Positions 53,878-61,371 of a stretch of 64,000 nucleotides of DNA are shown in pieces. Below the pieces are notes generated by a model. It ran no database searches and was not told the DNA's origin. It was given only the letters and a program-made list of their open reading frames with translations. The translations under genes and the position numbers were made by a program. The stretch comes from Sphingomonas sp. TZW2008 (GTDB lineage: Bacteria; Pseudomonadota; Alphaproteobacteria; Sphingomonadales; Sphingomonadaceae), in NCBI RefSeq assembly GCF_002117915.1, contig NZ_BDJB01000008.1, forward strand, positions 1 to 64,000. Direction: 5' to 3'. Position 1 is the stretch's first letter. Each line of letters begins with the position of its first letter.

Positions 53878-54525
53878 TCAAACCTTCGCTGGTGGGCGGC
53901 CCCTCTTACCCCCTTTCATCAAGACCTTTATGTATTCCAGTGTAGGCGCGGGGCCGTCGTTGCTGTCCCACCTCTCGGCGATCATTTCAGCCCTCAAAGC
54001 CCGCCGGGCGATGCCTTGTCCGTCAAAGAATGCGGCCAATTCAGCGGACTTCTTCGCGTCCGGCTTTCCCGGCGGCGCCAGATTTGTGGAAGCAACCTCG
54101 CGCAGCAGCGGAGGCCAAAGCCGATAGATGTCGTTTCGCCAGAAGCGAACATGCGTCCACAAGGACCCGAGCACCGTGTCCATACCATCAACAGGCCGAA
54201 ACGCGTCCGGAGCATTGAACGCTATCTCAGCGTCGATCCAGGCATTTGCCGGCACGTCAACGTAGCCGGCGCCATAGCGCCCTTTAGCCGTAATCTCCTC
54301 GGTCGCAGCTAGCGCGCAAAGATCAGCGAGGGCGGCTTCAGGGCTTCCGACCGAGCGCTCTGCATACTCAGCAAGAGTTATCCAGCGCGCAAACTTGGCT
54401 TCTCGGCTTTCTTCAGCTGCGGCCGCTGCCGCTATAGCCTGATCACGCGTACAAACCCAAGCAACAGCCTCCCATAGCCCAATGAACGGGCTGGCAGGCG
54501 CGCTCGCCTCCACTTGAGCCTTCAT
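53878..54525 (-). CDS. Unknown protein of the element
   Basis: 215 residues. A helical first half (AVAWVCTRDQAIAAAAAAEE, ITLAEYAERS) is followed by RYGAGYVDVPANAWIDAEI and a basic C-terminal part ending KGGKRGRPPAKV. The C-terminal GRPP segment resembles an AT-hook, suggesting DNA contact. Similar proteins occur in sphingomonad elements near integrases, in my recollection. It sits 89 bases downstream of the integrase and could be cotranscribed. Confidence 0.6.
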   Translation of the reverse strand: MKAQVEASAPASPFIGLWEAVAWVCTRDQAIAAAAAAEESREAKFARWITLAEYAERSVGSPEAALADLCALAATEEITAKGRYGAGYVDVPANAWIDAEIAFNAPDAFRPVDGMDTVLGSLWTHVRFWRNDIYRLWPPLLREVASTNLAPPGKPDAKKSAELAAFFDGQGIARRALRAEMIAERWDSNDGPAPTLEYIKVLMKGGKRGRPPAKV

Positions 54526-54614
54526 CCTCGCCTCCGCTGGCGATCCGCAAAAAGACTGGCGCGGCAGGCCGGTGCGGAAACCGGCTTTTCGGGAGCTAAC
54601 CTAGCCGCGCCCCG

Positions 54615-55928
54615 TCACGCTGCCCGAGTGGGCAACGCAACGACCTTCGATCCCTGTTCAGCTTCAGCAACCAAGCGCTGGAGATACCCTCCCCATGCGT
54701 CGAGCGCCTTCCGCTTCTCATCATTGTACGCGTGCAGATTGTAGACGCCGCGGATGCCGGCCGTCTCGCCGCTAGTATGGTTGATGACCCTCTCCGTCAC
54801 CTCGATCGGCACGCCCAATGCCTGCATCTGCGTCGTGCCGGTGCGCCTTATGTCGTGCAGACGCCAAGGCGGCATAAAGACCAATTCGCGCTCATGCCCC
54901 AGCGCGTCGGCGCGCTTGTCGGAGAGCGCCTGGAGGATAGGAAGCATTTCGCGGTCGAGCTTCGCCTTGACCTTGGAGAAGCCGCTTATGGGCGTCGTCC
55001 CTGTCGTGGTGAATACGAACCCCTTTCGCGGCCACGGCTTAGCCTTGCCCACCACCGGCGACGGACCCGCTGCCATTTCTGCCAGCACCTCGACAGCTAG
55101 CGGGCTGAGCGGCACCAGATGGTCGTTGTCGTTCTTCGCGCGCTCGCCCTCCAACCGCCAAAGCTTAGGTAGCTCGCCAAATTCGGTCCAAGGCGCCGCC
55201 GCAACCTCGCTACGTCGCTGGAGCGTGGCAAAGAGCAGCCGAATAAATTGGCCCATTGGCCGATCCAACTTGAAGCTCGCCTGCCACGCCGCGACCACCT
55301 CTTCAGGTGTCAGCACCCGCTTTCGCGCCTGCACCACAGAAGGCGCGGCCGGGATCGGGCTCGCCCCTAAATCACCCTGATCGACAGCCCACGCGAATAG
55401 CTTCCGTAGCACGGCATGGGTGTTGCGGGCGAGCGCGGGGCGATCCTTCAAGCGAAGGATGACCTTCGACACTTCGTGTTTCTCAATCTCTGGCAGCGGG
55501 CGGCCTTTCAGATGCGGCACAACATGCTGCTCGAGCCGGCGCTTGGCGTCCGCCCACGAATCCTTCCATTCGTGCTTGAGATAGCCATCAGTGAAAGCTT
55601 CGACGTACCGGGAAAACTCTAGATCGACCGCCTCGCGCGCTCGCTTTTTCGCAGCCTGCACCGGATCGTCACCGCGCTTCACATCGAACAGGATCTGCTC
55701 AGCCCGCTTTCGTGCCTTTTCCGGTGTCCACGGCGAACCATGAACGCCGATCGTCATGCGCCGCGCTGGCCGGCTCGGAAGGCGATACTGGACGACGTAG
55801 GACCGCACCCCCTTAGGCGTGACGCGCAGACCGAACCCACGAAGCTCTGTGTCCCAGAAGTATGCGTCCCCGGCAGCGGGGATCGGAGCATCATCGACGC
55901 TGCGCTTTGTGATCTTGAGCCGGGCCAT
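54615..55928 (-). CDS. P4-type tyrosine recombinase (integrase)
   Basis: 437 residues. The N-terminal arm-binding domain (about 1-95) has DTELRGFGLRVTPKG. A core-binding SAM-like domain follows (about 105-185), then the catalytic domain. The catalytic set is complete: Arg238 in TLQRRSEV, His358 and Arg361 in RLHDIRRTG, His384 in VINHTSG and Tyr396 in GVYNLHAY. It should integrate and excise the element at the tRNA-Arg site. It reads inward from attR, about 150 bases away, with the right arm repeat just upstream of its start. Confidence 0.95.
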   Translation of the reverse strand: MARLKITKRSVDDAPIPAAGDAYFWDTELRGFGLRVTPKGVRSYVVQYRLPSRPARRMTIGVHGSPWTPEKARKRAEQILFDVKRGDDPVQAAKKRAREAVDLEFSRYVEAFTDGYLKHEWKDSWADAKRRLEQHVVPHLKGRPLPEIEKHEVSKVILRLKDRPALARNTHAVLRKLFAWAVDQGDLGASPIPAAPSVVQARKRVLTPEEVVAAWQASFKLDRPMGQFIRLLFATLQRRSEVAAAPWTEFGELPKLWRLEGERAKNDNDHLVPLSPLAVEVLAEMAAGPSPVVGKAKPWPRKGFVFTTTGTTPISGFSKVKAKLDREMLPILQALSDKRADALGHERELVFMPPWRLHDIRRTGTTQMQALGVPIEVTERVINHTSGETAGIRGVYNLHAYNDEKRKALDAWGGYLQRLVAEAEQGSKVVALPTRAA

Positions 55929-55937
55929 CTTGAGCCT

Positions 55938-55958
55938 TCACGTAATCGCTGCGTAATC
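55938..55958 (+). repeat. Candidate integrase arm-type site, right
   Basis: TCACGTAATCGCTGCGTAATC, with two CGTAATC units. One mismatch from the left copy at 46496-46516 and the same orientation. It lies 9 bases upstream of the integrase start codon, so binding here could also repress integrase expression. Confidence 0.6.
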
Positions 55959-56078
55959 ACATCACATGAAAACGGGTGCAACGCAATGCAAGGGCCACCG
56001 AGAACAGAAAGAGAAGATCGGCAGAAAACCGAGCGCTATTGCGTCGGGATGAAAAGCCCTGCAATGAGGGCCACGAAA

Positions 56079-56124
56079 CTTCTAAGCTTGGGGCCGCAGG
56101 TTCGATTCCTGCCGGGCGCGCCAA
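56079..56124 (+). repeat. attR: 46-bp copy of the tRNA-Arg 3' end
   Basis: Identical to 46394-46439. Only the 3' half of the tRNA is present, so this is not a functional tRNA. It marks the right boundary of the element; chromosome resumes directly after it. Confidence 0.95.
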
Positions 56125-56137
56125 CAGGGAATAGGCG

Positions 56138-56455
56138 ATGGCCGTTTACGTCGACGATGCGCGCAATCCGTTTCGCGGCCACCTGATGTGCCATATGATC
56201 GCCGATACGCTCGACGAGCTGCACGCGATGGCAGACGCGATCGGGATGGAGCGGCGCTGGTTCCAGCCGCGCAGCTTTCCGCACTACGACCTGCCGCAGG
56301 CACAGCGCCGCGCGGCGCTCGATCGCGGGGCCGTACCGGTCGATCGGCGCGGCATCGTCCATGTCATGCGGCGGCTGCGCGCCGATCCGACCTTCGTCGC
56401 CGCAATGCATAGCGCGCGCGGGGAGACGACCGCGCAGGCGGCCGATCCGCGCTGA
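56138..56455 (+). CDS. DUF4031 domain protein
   Basis: 105 residues, beginning MAVYVDDARNPFRGHLMCHM. The family pattern MIADTLDELHAMADAIGM and WFQPRSFPHYDL is clear. DUF4031 proteins are short, widespread and of unknown function. The start is 13 bases after attR, preceded by AGGGA. Before the element arrived this gene would have stood just behind the tRNA-Arg gene, so its expression may have changed. Confidence 0.85.
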   Translation: MAVYVDDARNPFRGHLMCHMIADTLDELHAMADAIGMERRWFQPRSFPHYDLPQAQRRAALDRGAVPVDRRGIVHVMRRLRADPTFVAAMHSARGETTAQAADPR

Positions 56456-56523
56456 TCCACGTCAAGTCTCGCAACGGGCGCCCCGTCGGCGAGTTGTTTG
56501 CGCAGGACAAGGGGAAAGAGCGA

Positions 56524-57756
56524 TTGACCAAGGCTGCCGATGGTTCAAACGCGCCGATCGGCGCGGGGCGTGACGCCGCGACCCCGTGGCAGATGCCGTG
56601 GCCAGCGTGGAAGCAGGTGCTGGTGCGCGCGTGGCGCGAGGGCAGCGACGACAATATCGGGCTGATCGCCGCCGGCGTCGCTTTCTACGGCTTCCTCGCG
56701 ATCGTTCCGCTACTCGGCGCAGTCGTAATGCTCTACGGCCTCGTCGCCGATCGCCAGACGGTGATCGACAACGTCCAGGCGCTCGCACAGGTGATGCCCG
56801 CCGACGCCGCGCGGCTCGTCGGCGAGCAGTTGCTCAACGTCGTTCAAACGTCGGACGGGAAAAAGGGCTTCGGCCTTCTCCTCGCGCTCGCCACCGCGCT
56901 GTTCGGCGCGCGCAACGGTGCGGGCGCCGTCATGTCGGCGCTCAACATCGCGTACGAGGAGAAGGAGACGCGCGGCTTCATCGCGACGAACCTCACCGCG
57001 ATCGGCATCACCGTCGGCGCGGTGGTCGTCGCGATCCTCGCCGGCGTCGCGATCGCCGCGCTGGGTCACCTCGACACATTGCTGCCCTGGGCGCCGGCGG
57101 CGTTGCTCGCGCTCGGCAAGGTCCTCTCCTACGCCCTACTGCTGCTTGGCGGCTCGGCGGGTGCGGCAACGCTCTACCGCTACGGGCCCGCGCGCGATCG
57201 CGCGCGCTGGGTGTGGCTCACGCCCGGTTCGCTCCTCGCCGCGCTGCTGTGGCTCGCACTGAGCCTCGGGTTCGGCCTCTACGTCGCCAATTTCGGCAAC
57301 TACAACGCGACCTACGGCTCGCTTGGTGCGGTCGTGGTGATGCTCACCTGGCTTTATCTGTCGAGCTACATCCTGCTGTTCGGCGCCGAACTCAATTCCG
57401 AGCTCGAGCACCAGACCGCGCGCGACACCACGCGCGGCGCACCCACCGCGCTCGGCACCCGCGGCGCTTGGGTCGCCGATCACGTCGCCGGTGGCACCGC
57501 CCCTACCAAGGACGCGGAGGCCCCGGCCGCCGACGCCGCCTCGCCCGGTCAGCATTTCGCCGCCGCGCGCGGCACCGCCCGCCTTGCGCACGGCGCGGGC
57601 GCGGCCAACATCGGTGTGGTCCTGTCGTCGACCGCCACGCTCGGCCTTGCGCTGATCCGCACCCGCGATCGCGCGCTGATCGGCACCGCCCTGCTCGGCG
57701 CCGCTACGCTGGTCGCGTGGATAGGTCGCGACCGCGCAGACGTGGACGAGCGCTGA
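56524..57756 (+). CDS. YihY/BrkB family inner-membrane protein
   Basis: 410 residues from a TTG start with AAGGGGA upstream; another TTG ten codons earlier (56494) is possible. About six transmembrane helices lie between residues 45 and 285, with IAAGVAFYGFLAIVPLLGAV and the YNATYGSLGAVVVMLTWLYL signature near the end. A hydrophilic Ala-rich region and further hydrophobic stretches form the C-terminal extension. The family is of uncertain function (once called ribonuclease BN by mistake). The stop overlaps the ZIP transporter start (TGATG). Confidence 0.87.
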   Translation: MTKAADGSNAPIGAGRDAATPWQMPWPAWKQVLVRAWREGSDDNIGLIAAGVAFYGFLAIVPLLGAVVMLYGLVADRQTVIDNVQALAQVMPADAARLVGEQLLNVVQTSDGKKGFGLLLALATALFGARNGAGAVMSALNIAYEEKETRGFIATNLTAIGITVGAVVVAILAGVAIAALGHLDTLLPWAPAALLALGKVLSYALLLLGGSAGAATLYRYGPARDRARWVWLTPGSLLAALLWLALSLGFGLYVANFGNYNATYGSLGAVVVMLTWLYLSSYILLFGAELNSELEHQTARDTTRGAPTALGTRGAWVADHVAGGTAPTKDAEAPAADAASPGQHFAAARGTARLAHGAGAANIGVVLSSTATLGLALIRTRDRALIGTALLGAATLVAWIGRDRADVDER

Positions 57757-58511
57757 TGCTTGCGCTGCAGGCCGGGCTGTGGGGCCTCGTCGGCGGGTCG
57801 GCGCTGCTGATCGGCGCGGCGATCGCCTGGTTTGCCAGCCTGCCGCAGCGGCTGATTGCAGCCGTCATGGCGATCGGCTCGGGCGTTCTGATCTCGGCGG
57901 TCGCGTTCGACCTGATGGACGAAGCCTATGCCGCCGGCGGGTTCGACAGCACCGCGCTTGGCTTCGTCGGTGGCGCCGCGGTTTACACGCTCGCCAACGT
58001 CCTCGTCTCGCGCGCCGGTGCGCGGCACCGCAAGCGCTCGGGCTCGAACGCGGCCGAGAGCCAGGACGGCTCCGACAGCAGCGGGCTCGCGATCGCGATC
58101 GGCGCGCTGCTCGATGGCATTCCTGAATCGATTGTCATCGGCGTCAGCCTGCTCGATGGCAGCGGGGTCAGCACCGTCACCGTTGCTGCGGTGTTCCTGT
58201 CCAATCTGCCCGAAGGGCTGTCGAGCGCCGCCGGCATGAAGAAGGCGGGCCGCAGCGCCACCTACGTCTTCGGCGTATGGGGCGCGATCGCGGTTGCCTC
58301 GGGCATCGCCGCGCTCCTCGGTAACCTGCTCCTCGCCGACGCGGGCAAGGACACGATCGCCGCCGTCACTGCGGTCGCCGCCGGTGCGATCCTCGCGATG
58401 CTTGTCGACACGATGATCCCCGAAGCGACGGAGGAAACACACGAATATTCCGGCTTCATCGCCGTGATCGGCTTCCTCGCGGCCTTCGTCCTCTCCAAGC
58501 TTGGCGGCTGA
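57756..58511 (+). CDS. ZIP family metal transporter
   Basis: 251 residues. Eight hydrophobic helices are visible. The transport-site helices are LDGIPESIVIGVSLLDG and SNLPEGLSSAAGMKKAG, which match the family's HNxPEG-type motifs with the first His replaced by Asp. Metal (zinc or iron) uptake into the cytoplasm is likely, but the changed residue may alter selectivity. A short loop (about 85-115, RHRKRSGSNAAESQDGSDSS) lacks the usual His cluster. It is coupled to the YihY-family gene. Confidence 0.85.
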   Translation: MLALQAGLWGLVGGSALLIGAAIAWFASLPQRLIAAVMAIGSGVLISAVAFDLMDEAYAAGGFDSTALGFVGGAAVYTLANVLVSRAGARHRKRSGSNAAESQDGSDSSGLAIAIGALLDGIPESIVIGVSLLDGSGVSTVTVAAVFLSNLPEGLSSAAGMKKAGRSATYVFGVWGAIAVASGIAALLGNLLLADAGKDTIAAVTAVAAGAILAMLVDTMIPEATEETHEYSGFIAVIGFLAAFVLSKLGG

Positions 58512-58631
58512 CCGGCGTACCAGCCGCCTTGACTTTGCGCCCACCGCGCCCGTACGTGTCGGACGATTAGGTCGATCGACTTAGTCGCCGATCCACTGCT
58601 CGAACCGGGCGGGGACGGCAGGAGAGCGGGC

Positions 58632-59876
58632 ATGACGTACGACCTCATCATCGTCGGCGGTGGCATCGGCGGATCGGCGCTCGCGGCCGTCATGGCCCGC
58701 GCCGGACGATCGGTTCTGCTGCTCGAGAAGACCACGGTCTACGAGGACAAGGTGCGCGGCGAGTGGATCGCGCCGTGGGGCGTCACCGAGACGAAGCGGC
58801 TCGGCCTCTACGATACGCTCGTCGCCGCCGGTGGGCACCACCTTACCAGCCACGTCACCTATGACGAGACGCGCGATCCCGCCGCGGCGGAGGCTAGCGC
58901 GTTGCCGCTCGGCATTTTCGCGCCCGACGTCCCCGGCCCCTTGTGCATCCGCCACCCGGTCCACTGCCAGACGCTGTTCGACACCGCCGCGGCGGCCGGC
59001 GCAACCGCGCTGCGCGGCGTCGAGGTGAAGGCGATCGCGTGCGGCTCGGCGCCCAGCGTCACCTATTTTTACGACGGCGCCGAGCACGTCGCCCACGCCC
59101 CGCTCGTCGTCGGTGCCGAGGGGCGCCAATCGGCCGTGCGCCGCGCCGCCGGGCTGACGCTGCATCAGGATAAGCCGCATCACTGGTTCGCCGGGCTGCT
59201 GGTCGACGGCGTCGACGCCTGGGATCAGACGCGCCAGGCGATCGGGACGGAGGACGATTTCGCCTTCCTCGCCTTCCCGCAGGGCGGCGGGCGGATGCGC
59301 GTCTACGGCGGCTGGCACCTCTCGGAAACGAAGCGGTTTGCCGGCAGCGAGGGCCCTGCCCGCTTCCTCGAGGCGTTCCGCATGAAATCGGCGCCACACA
59401 ATGCGGCGATTGCCGGCGGCACCCCGGCGAGCCCGCTGTTCGCCTATTACAACAATTCGAGCGCCGCCGATCGCCCCTATGCACCCGGCGCCGTGCTCGT
59501 TGGCGACGCCGGGGGGTGGAACGATCCGATCCTCGGTCTCGGCCTGTCGATCACCTACCGCGACGTGCGCAGCGTCAGCGACATCCTCAAGGAAACGCCC
59601 GCCGGCGCCGAGCCCGACTTTCGCAGCTACGCCGCCGAGCGCGCCGAGCGGATGCGCCGGCTCAAGATCGCGGCCGAGATTCAGGCAACGCTCGACATGG
59701 AATTTGGCGAACCCGCCCGCGCGCGTCGCCGCCGCTACCACGAACAGTCGGCGCTCGATCCGACGCTCGGCCTCCACGGCGTCGCGACGATGGCGGGACC
59801 GGAGGCCGTGCCGCCCGAGATCTTCGAGCCCGCGCACGTCGCGCGTGTCGTCGGCGCCCCGATGGTGGCGGCGTGA
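58632..59876 (+). CDS. FAD-dependent monooxygenase/oxidoreductase
   Basis: 414 residues. The FAD motif is DLIIVGGGIGGSALAAVMAR (about residues 4-23), followed by the Glu of VLLLEKT. The second FAD motif GDAGGWNDPILGLGLSITYRD (about 296-316) is of the PHBH/geranylgeranyl-reductase type. The conserved DG motif region is VVGAEGRQSAVRRAAG. The substrate is unknown. The stop overlaps the next gene (GTGA) and two acyl-CoA dehydrogenases follow, which suggests catabolism of a hydrophobic or aromatic compound. Confidence 0.85.
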   Translation: MTYDLIIVGGGIGGSALAAVMARAGRSVLLLEKTTVYEDKVRGEWIAPWGVTETKRLGLYDTLVAAGGHHLTSHVTYDETRDPAAAEASALPLGIFAPDVPGPLCIRHPVHCQTLFDTAAAAGATALRGVEVKAIACGSAPSVTYFYDGAEHVAHAPLVVGAEGRQSAVRRAAGLTLHQDKPHHWFAGLLVDGVDAWDQTRQAIGTEDDFAFLAFPQGGGRMRVYGGWHLSETKRFAGSEGPARFLEAFRMKSAPHNAAIAGGTPASPLFAYYNNSSAADRPYAPGAVLVGDAGGWNDPILGLGLSITYRDVRSVSDILKETPAGAEPDFRSYAAERAERMRRLKIAAEIQATLDMEFGEPARARRRRYHEQSALDPTLGLHGVATMAGPEAVPPEIFEPAHVARVVGAPMVAA

Positions 59877-60229
59877 CCGTCGATATCGCCCGCTACAACG
59901 CCGATTGGCTCGCGGCGTGGACGGCGAAGGACGTGCCCGCGCTGCTCGGCTTCTACGCACCCGATTGCCGCTACTTCGATCCGCAGACCGCCGCCGGCAT
60001 CACCGGCCATGATGCGCTGCGCACCTATCTGACCGGGCTGTTCGCCGCGACGCCGCCGATGACCTACACGCCCGACGAGACGTGGCCGATTCCTGGCGGC
60101 TTCTGCGGCCGCTGGTATTGCGACGTCGCGGATGGCGGCGGGCGGCTGCGCGGGTTCGACATGGTGCTGCTCGACGGCGATCGGATCGCGCACAACGAAG
60201 TCTACGTCCACCAGCTACCGCAGGATTGA
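59873..60229 (+). CDS. NTF2-like (SnoaL-type) protein
   Basis: 118 residues from a GTG overlapping the monooxygenase stop. The cone-shaped NTF2 fold is suggested by YNADWLAAWTAKDVPALLGF, YAPDCRYFDPQTAAGITGHD and RGFDMVLLDGDRI. Such proteins serve as small isomerases, hydrolases or ligand holders, often beside oxygenases and in steroid or polyketide pathways. The position inside the operon suggests it acts on the same substrate. Confidence 0.83.
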   Translation: MTVDIARYNADWLAAWTAKDVPALLGFYAPDCRYFDPQTAAGITGHDALRTYLTGLFAATPPMTYTPDETWPIPGGFCGRWYCDVADGGGRLRGFDMVLLDGDRIAHNEVYVHQLPQD

Positions 60230-60241
60230 GGGAGGGGATCG

Positions 60242-61357
60242 ATGCAGTTCGATTTCAGCGAGCAACAGAATGAATTCCGCCAGGAGGCACGCCGCTTCCT
60301 CGCCACCGAATGCCCCGCCGATCGCGTCCGCAAGGCGCTCGAAGGCGGCGGCTTCGATCGCAAGCTGTGGCAGGGGGTGGCTGAGATGGGCTTCCTCGGC
60401 ATCGCCATTCCCGAGGAGCACGGCGGGCTCGGCCTCGGCTATCTTGAGTTGTGCGCGGTAGCCGAAGAGTTCGGCCGCGCGCTCGCCCCGCTGCCGATCC
60501 TGTCGTCGATCTACCTCGCGGCCGAAGCGATCAAGTCGTTCGGCACGCCCGAGCAGCAGGCTGCGTGGCTGCCCAAGATGGCCGCCGGCGCGACGATCGG
60601 CTGCCTCGCCAGCGCGGAGGGCGAGCGGCTGACCGAGAAGAGCGTCCGCCTCGCCTTTGCCAACAACACGCTCAGCGGCACCAAGGCCCCCGTGCTCGAC
60701 GGGGACATCGCCGACGTAGCGGTCGTCCTTGCGAAGGAAGGCGACGGACTCAGCCTCGTCCTCGTCGACCTGTCGCAGGACAAGGTTCAGCGCCGCGCGC
60801 TCGACACCGTCGATCCTACGCGCGGCCAGGCCGAACTCACCTTCAACAGTGCCGCGGCGGAGCGGCTTGGCGAGCGCGGCGAAGGCTGGGCGAACCTCCA
60901 GATCCTGCTCGACCGCGCAGCCGTGCTGCTCGCCTTCGAGCAGATCGGCGGCGCCGACCGCGCGCTCGAAATGGGCCGCGACTATGCGCTCGAACGCATG
61001 GCGTTCGGCCGCCAGATCGGCAGCTTCCAGGCGATCAAGCACATGCTCGCCGACATGTACGTCTCGGCGACACTCGCGCGCTCGAACGCTTATTACGGCG
61101 CCTGGGCGCTCTCCACCGGCGCCGCCGAGCTGCCGCGTGCCGCCGCCACCGCGCGCGTCTCGGCCACCAACGCCTTCCGCCACTGCGCGAAGAACAACAT
61201 CCAGGTGCACGGCGGCATGGGCTTCACGTGGCAGATGGATTGCCACCTCTTCTACCGCCGCGCGAACCAGCTCGCGCTCGCGATCGGCAGCCTGCCCGAT
61301 TGGGAAGAGAAGCTCGTCACGCGCCTCGCCGACGCCAACATGCCAATCGCCGCCTGA
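60242..61357 (+). CDS. Acyl-CoA dehydrogenase, likely non-catalytic partner subunit
   Basis: 371 residues with a GAGGGGA ribosome site. The dehydrogenase fold is clear: MQFDFSEQQNEFRQEARRFL, EMGFLGIAIPEEHGGLGLGY, FGRQIGSFQAIKHMLADMYV and HGGMGFTWQMDCHLFYRRA. The usual catalytic Glu (in a GT-rich C-terminal loop) is not seen. Paired with the next gene it resembles the two-subunit alpha2-beta2 enzymes described in steroid and bile-acid side-chain degradation. The pairing is inference. Confidence 0.87.
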   Translation: MQFDFSEQQNEFRQEARRFLATECPADRVRKALEGGGFDRKLWQGVAEMGFLGIAIPEEHGGLGLGYLELCAVAEEFGRALAPLPILSSIYLAAEAIKSFGTPEQQAAWLPKMAAGATIGCLASAEGERLTEKSVRLAFANNTLSGTKAPVLDGDIADVAVVLAKEGDGLSLVLVDLSQDKVQRRALDTVDPTRGQAELTFNSAAAERLGERGEGWANLQILLDRAAVLLAFEQIGGADRALEMGRDYALERMAFGRQIGSFQAIKHMLADMYVSATLARSNAYYGAWALSTGAAELPRAAATARVSATNAFRHCAKNNIQVHGGMGFTWQMDCHLFYRRANQLALAIGSLPDWEEKLVTRLADANMPIAA

Positions 61358-61371
61358 AGGAGGCCAGACCG

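Larger units (their letters stand above)
46394..56124. mobile_element. Integrated element at tRNA-Arg, about 9.7 kb, with P4-type integrase
   Basis: The region is bounded by perfect 46-bp direct repeats of the tRNA-Arg 3' end. It carries a tyrosine recombinase at its right end, reading inward. Its GC content is visibly lower and more uneven than the flanks, and it contains many small genes of phage or mobile-element type. Genes in order: LPD38-like remnant, membrane protein, MarR, small proteins and an Flp pilin. Then come a hairpin array, the HGGxSTG pair, an initiator-like protein with internal iterons, four small proteins, an AlpA-like protein, an unknown and the integrase. No capsid, portal, terminase or conjugation genes are seen. 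It may be a phage satellite, a decayed prophage or an integrative replicon. Confidence 0.9.

Noticed and set aside
56586..57755. Upstream extension of the ZIP transporter frame
   Set aside because: It is a shadow of the YihY-family gene; the ATG at 57756 overlaps that gene's stop and begins the first transmembrane helix.
60451..61371. Upstream extension of the second acyl-CoA dehydrogenase frame
   Set aside because: The extension is an out-of-frame shadow of the first dehydrogenase; the ATG at 61372 has AAGGAGG and the correct family N-terminus.
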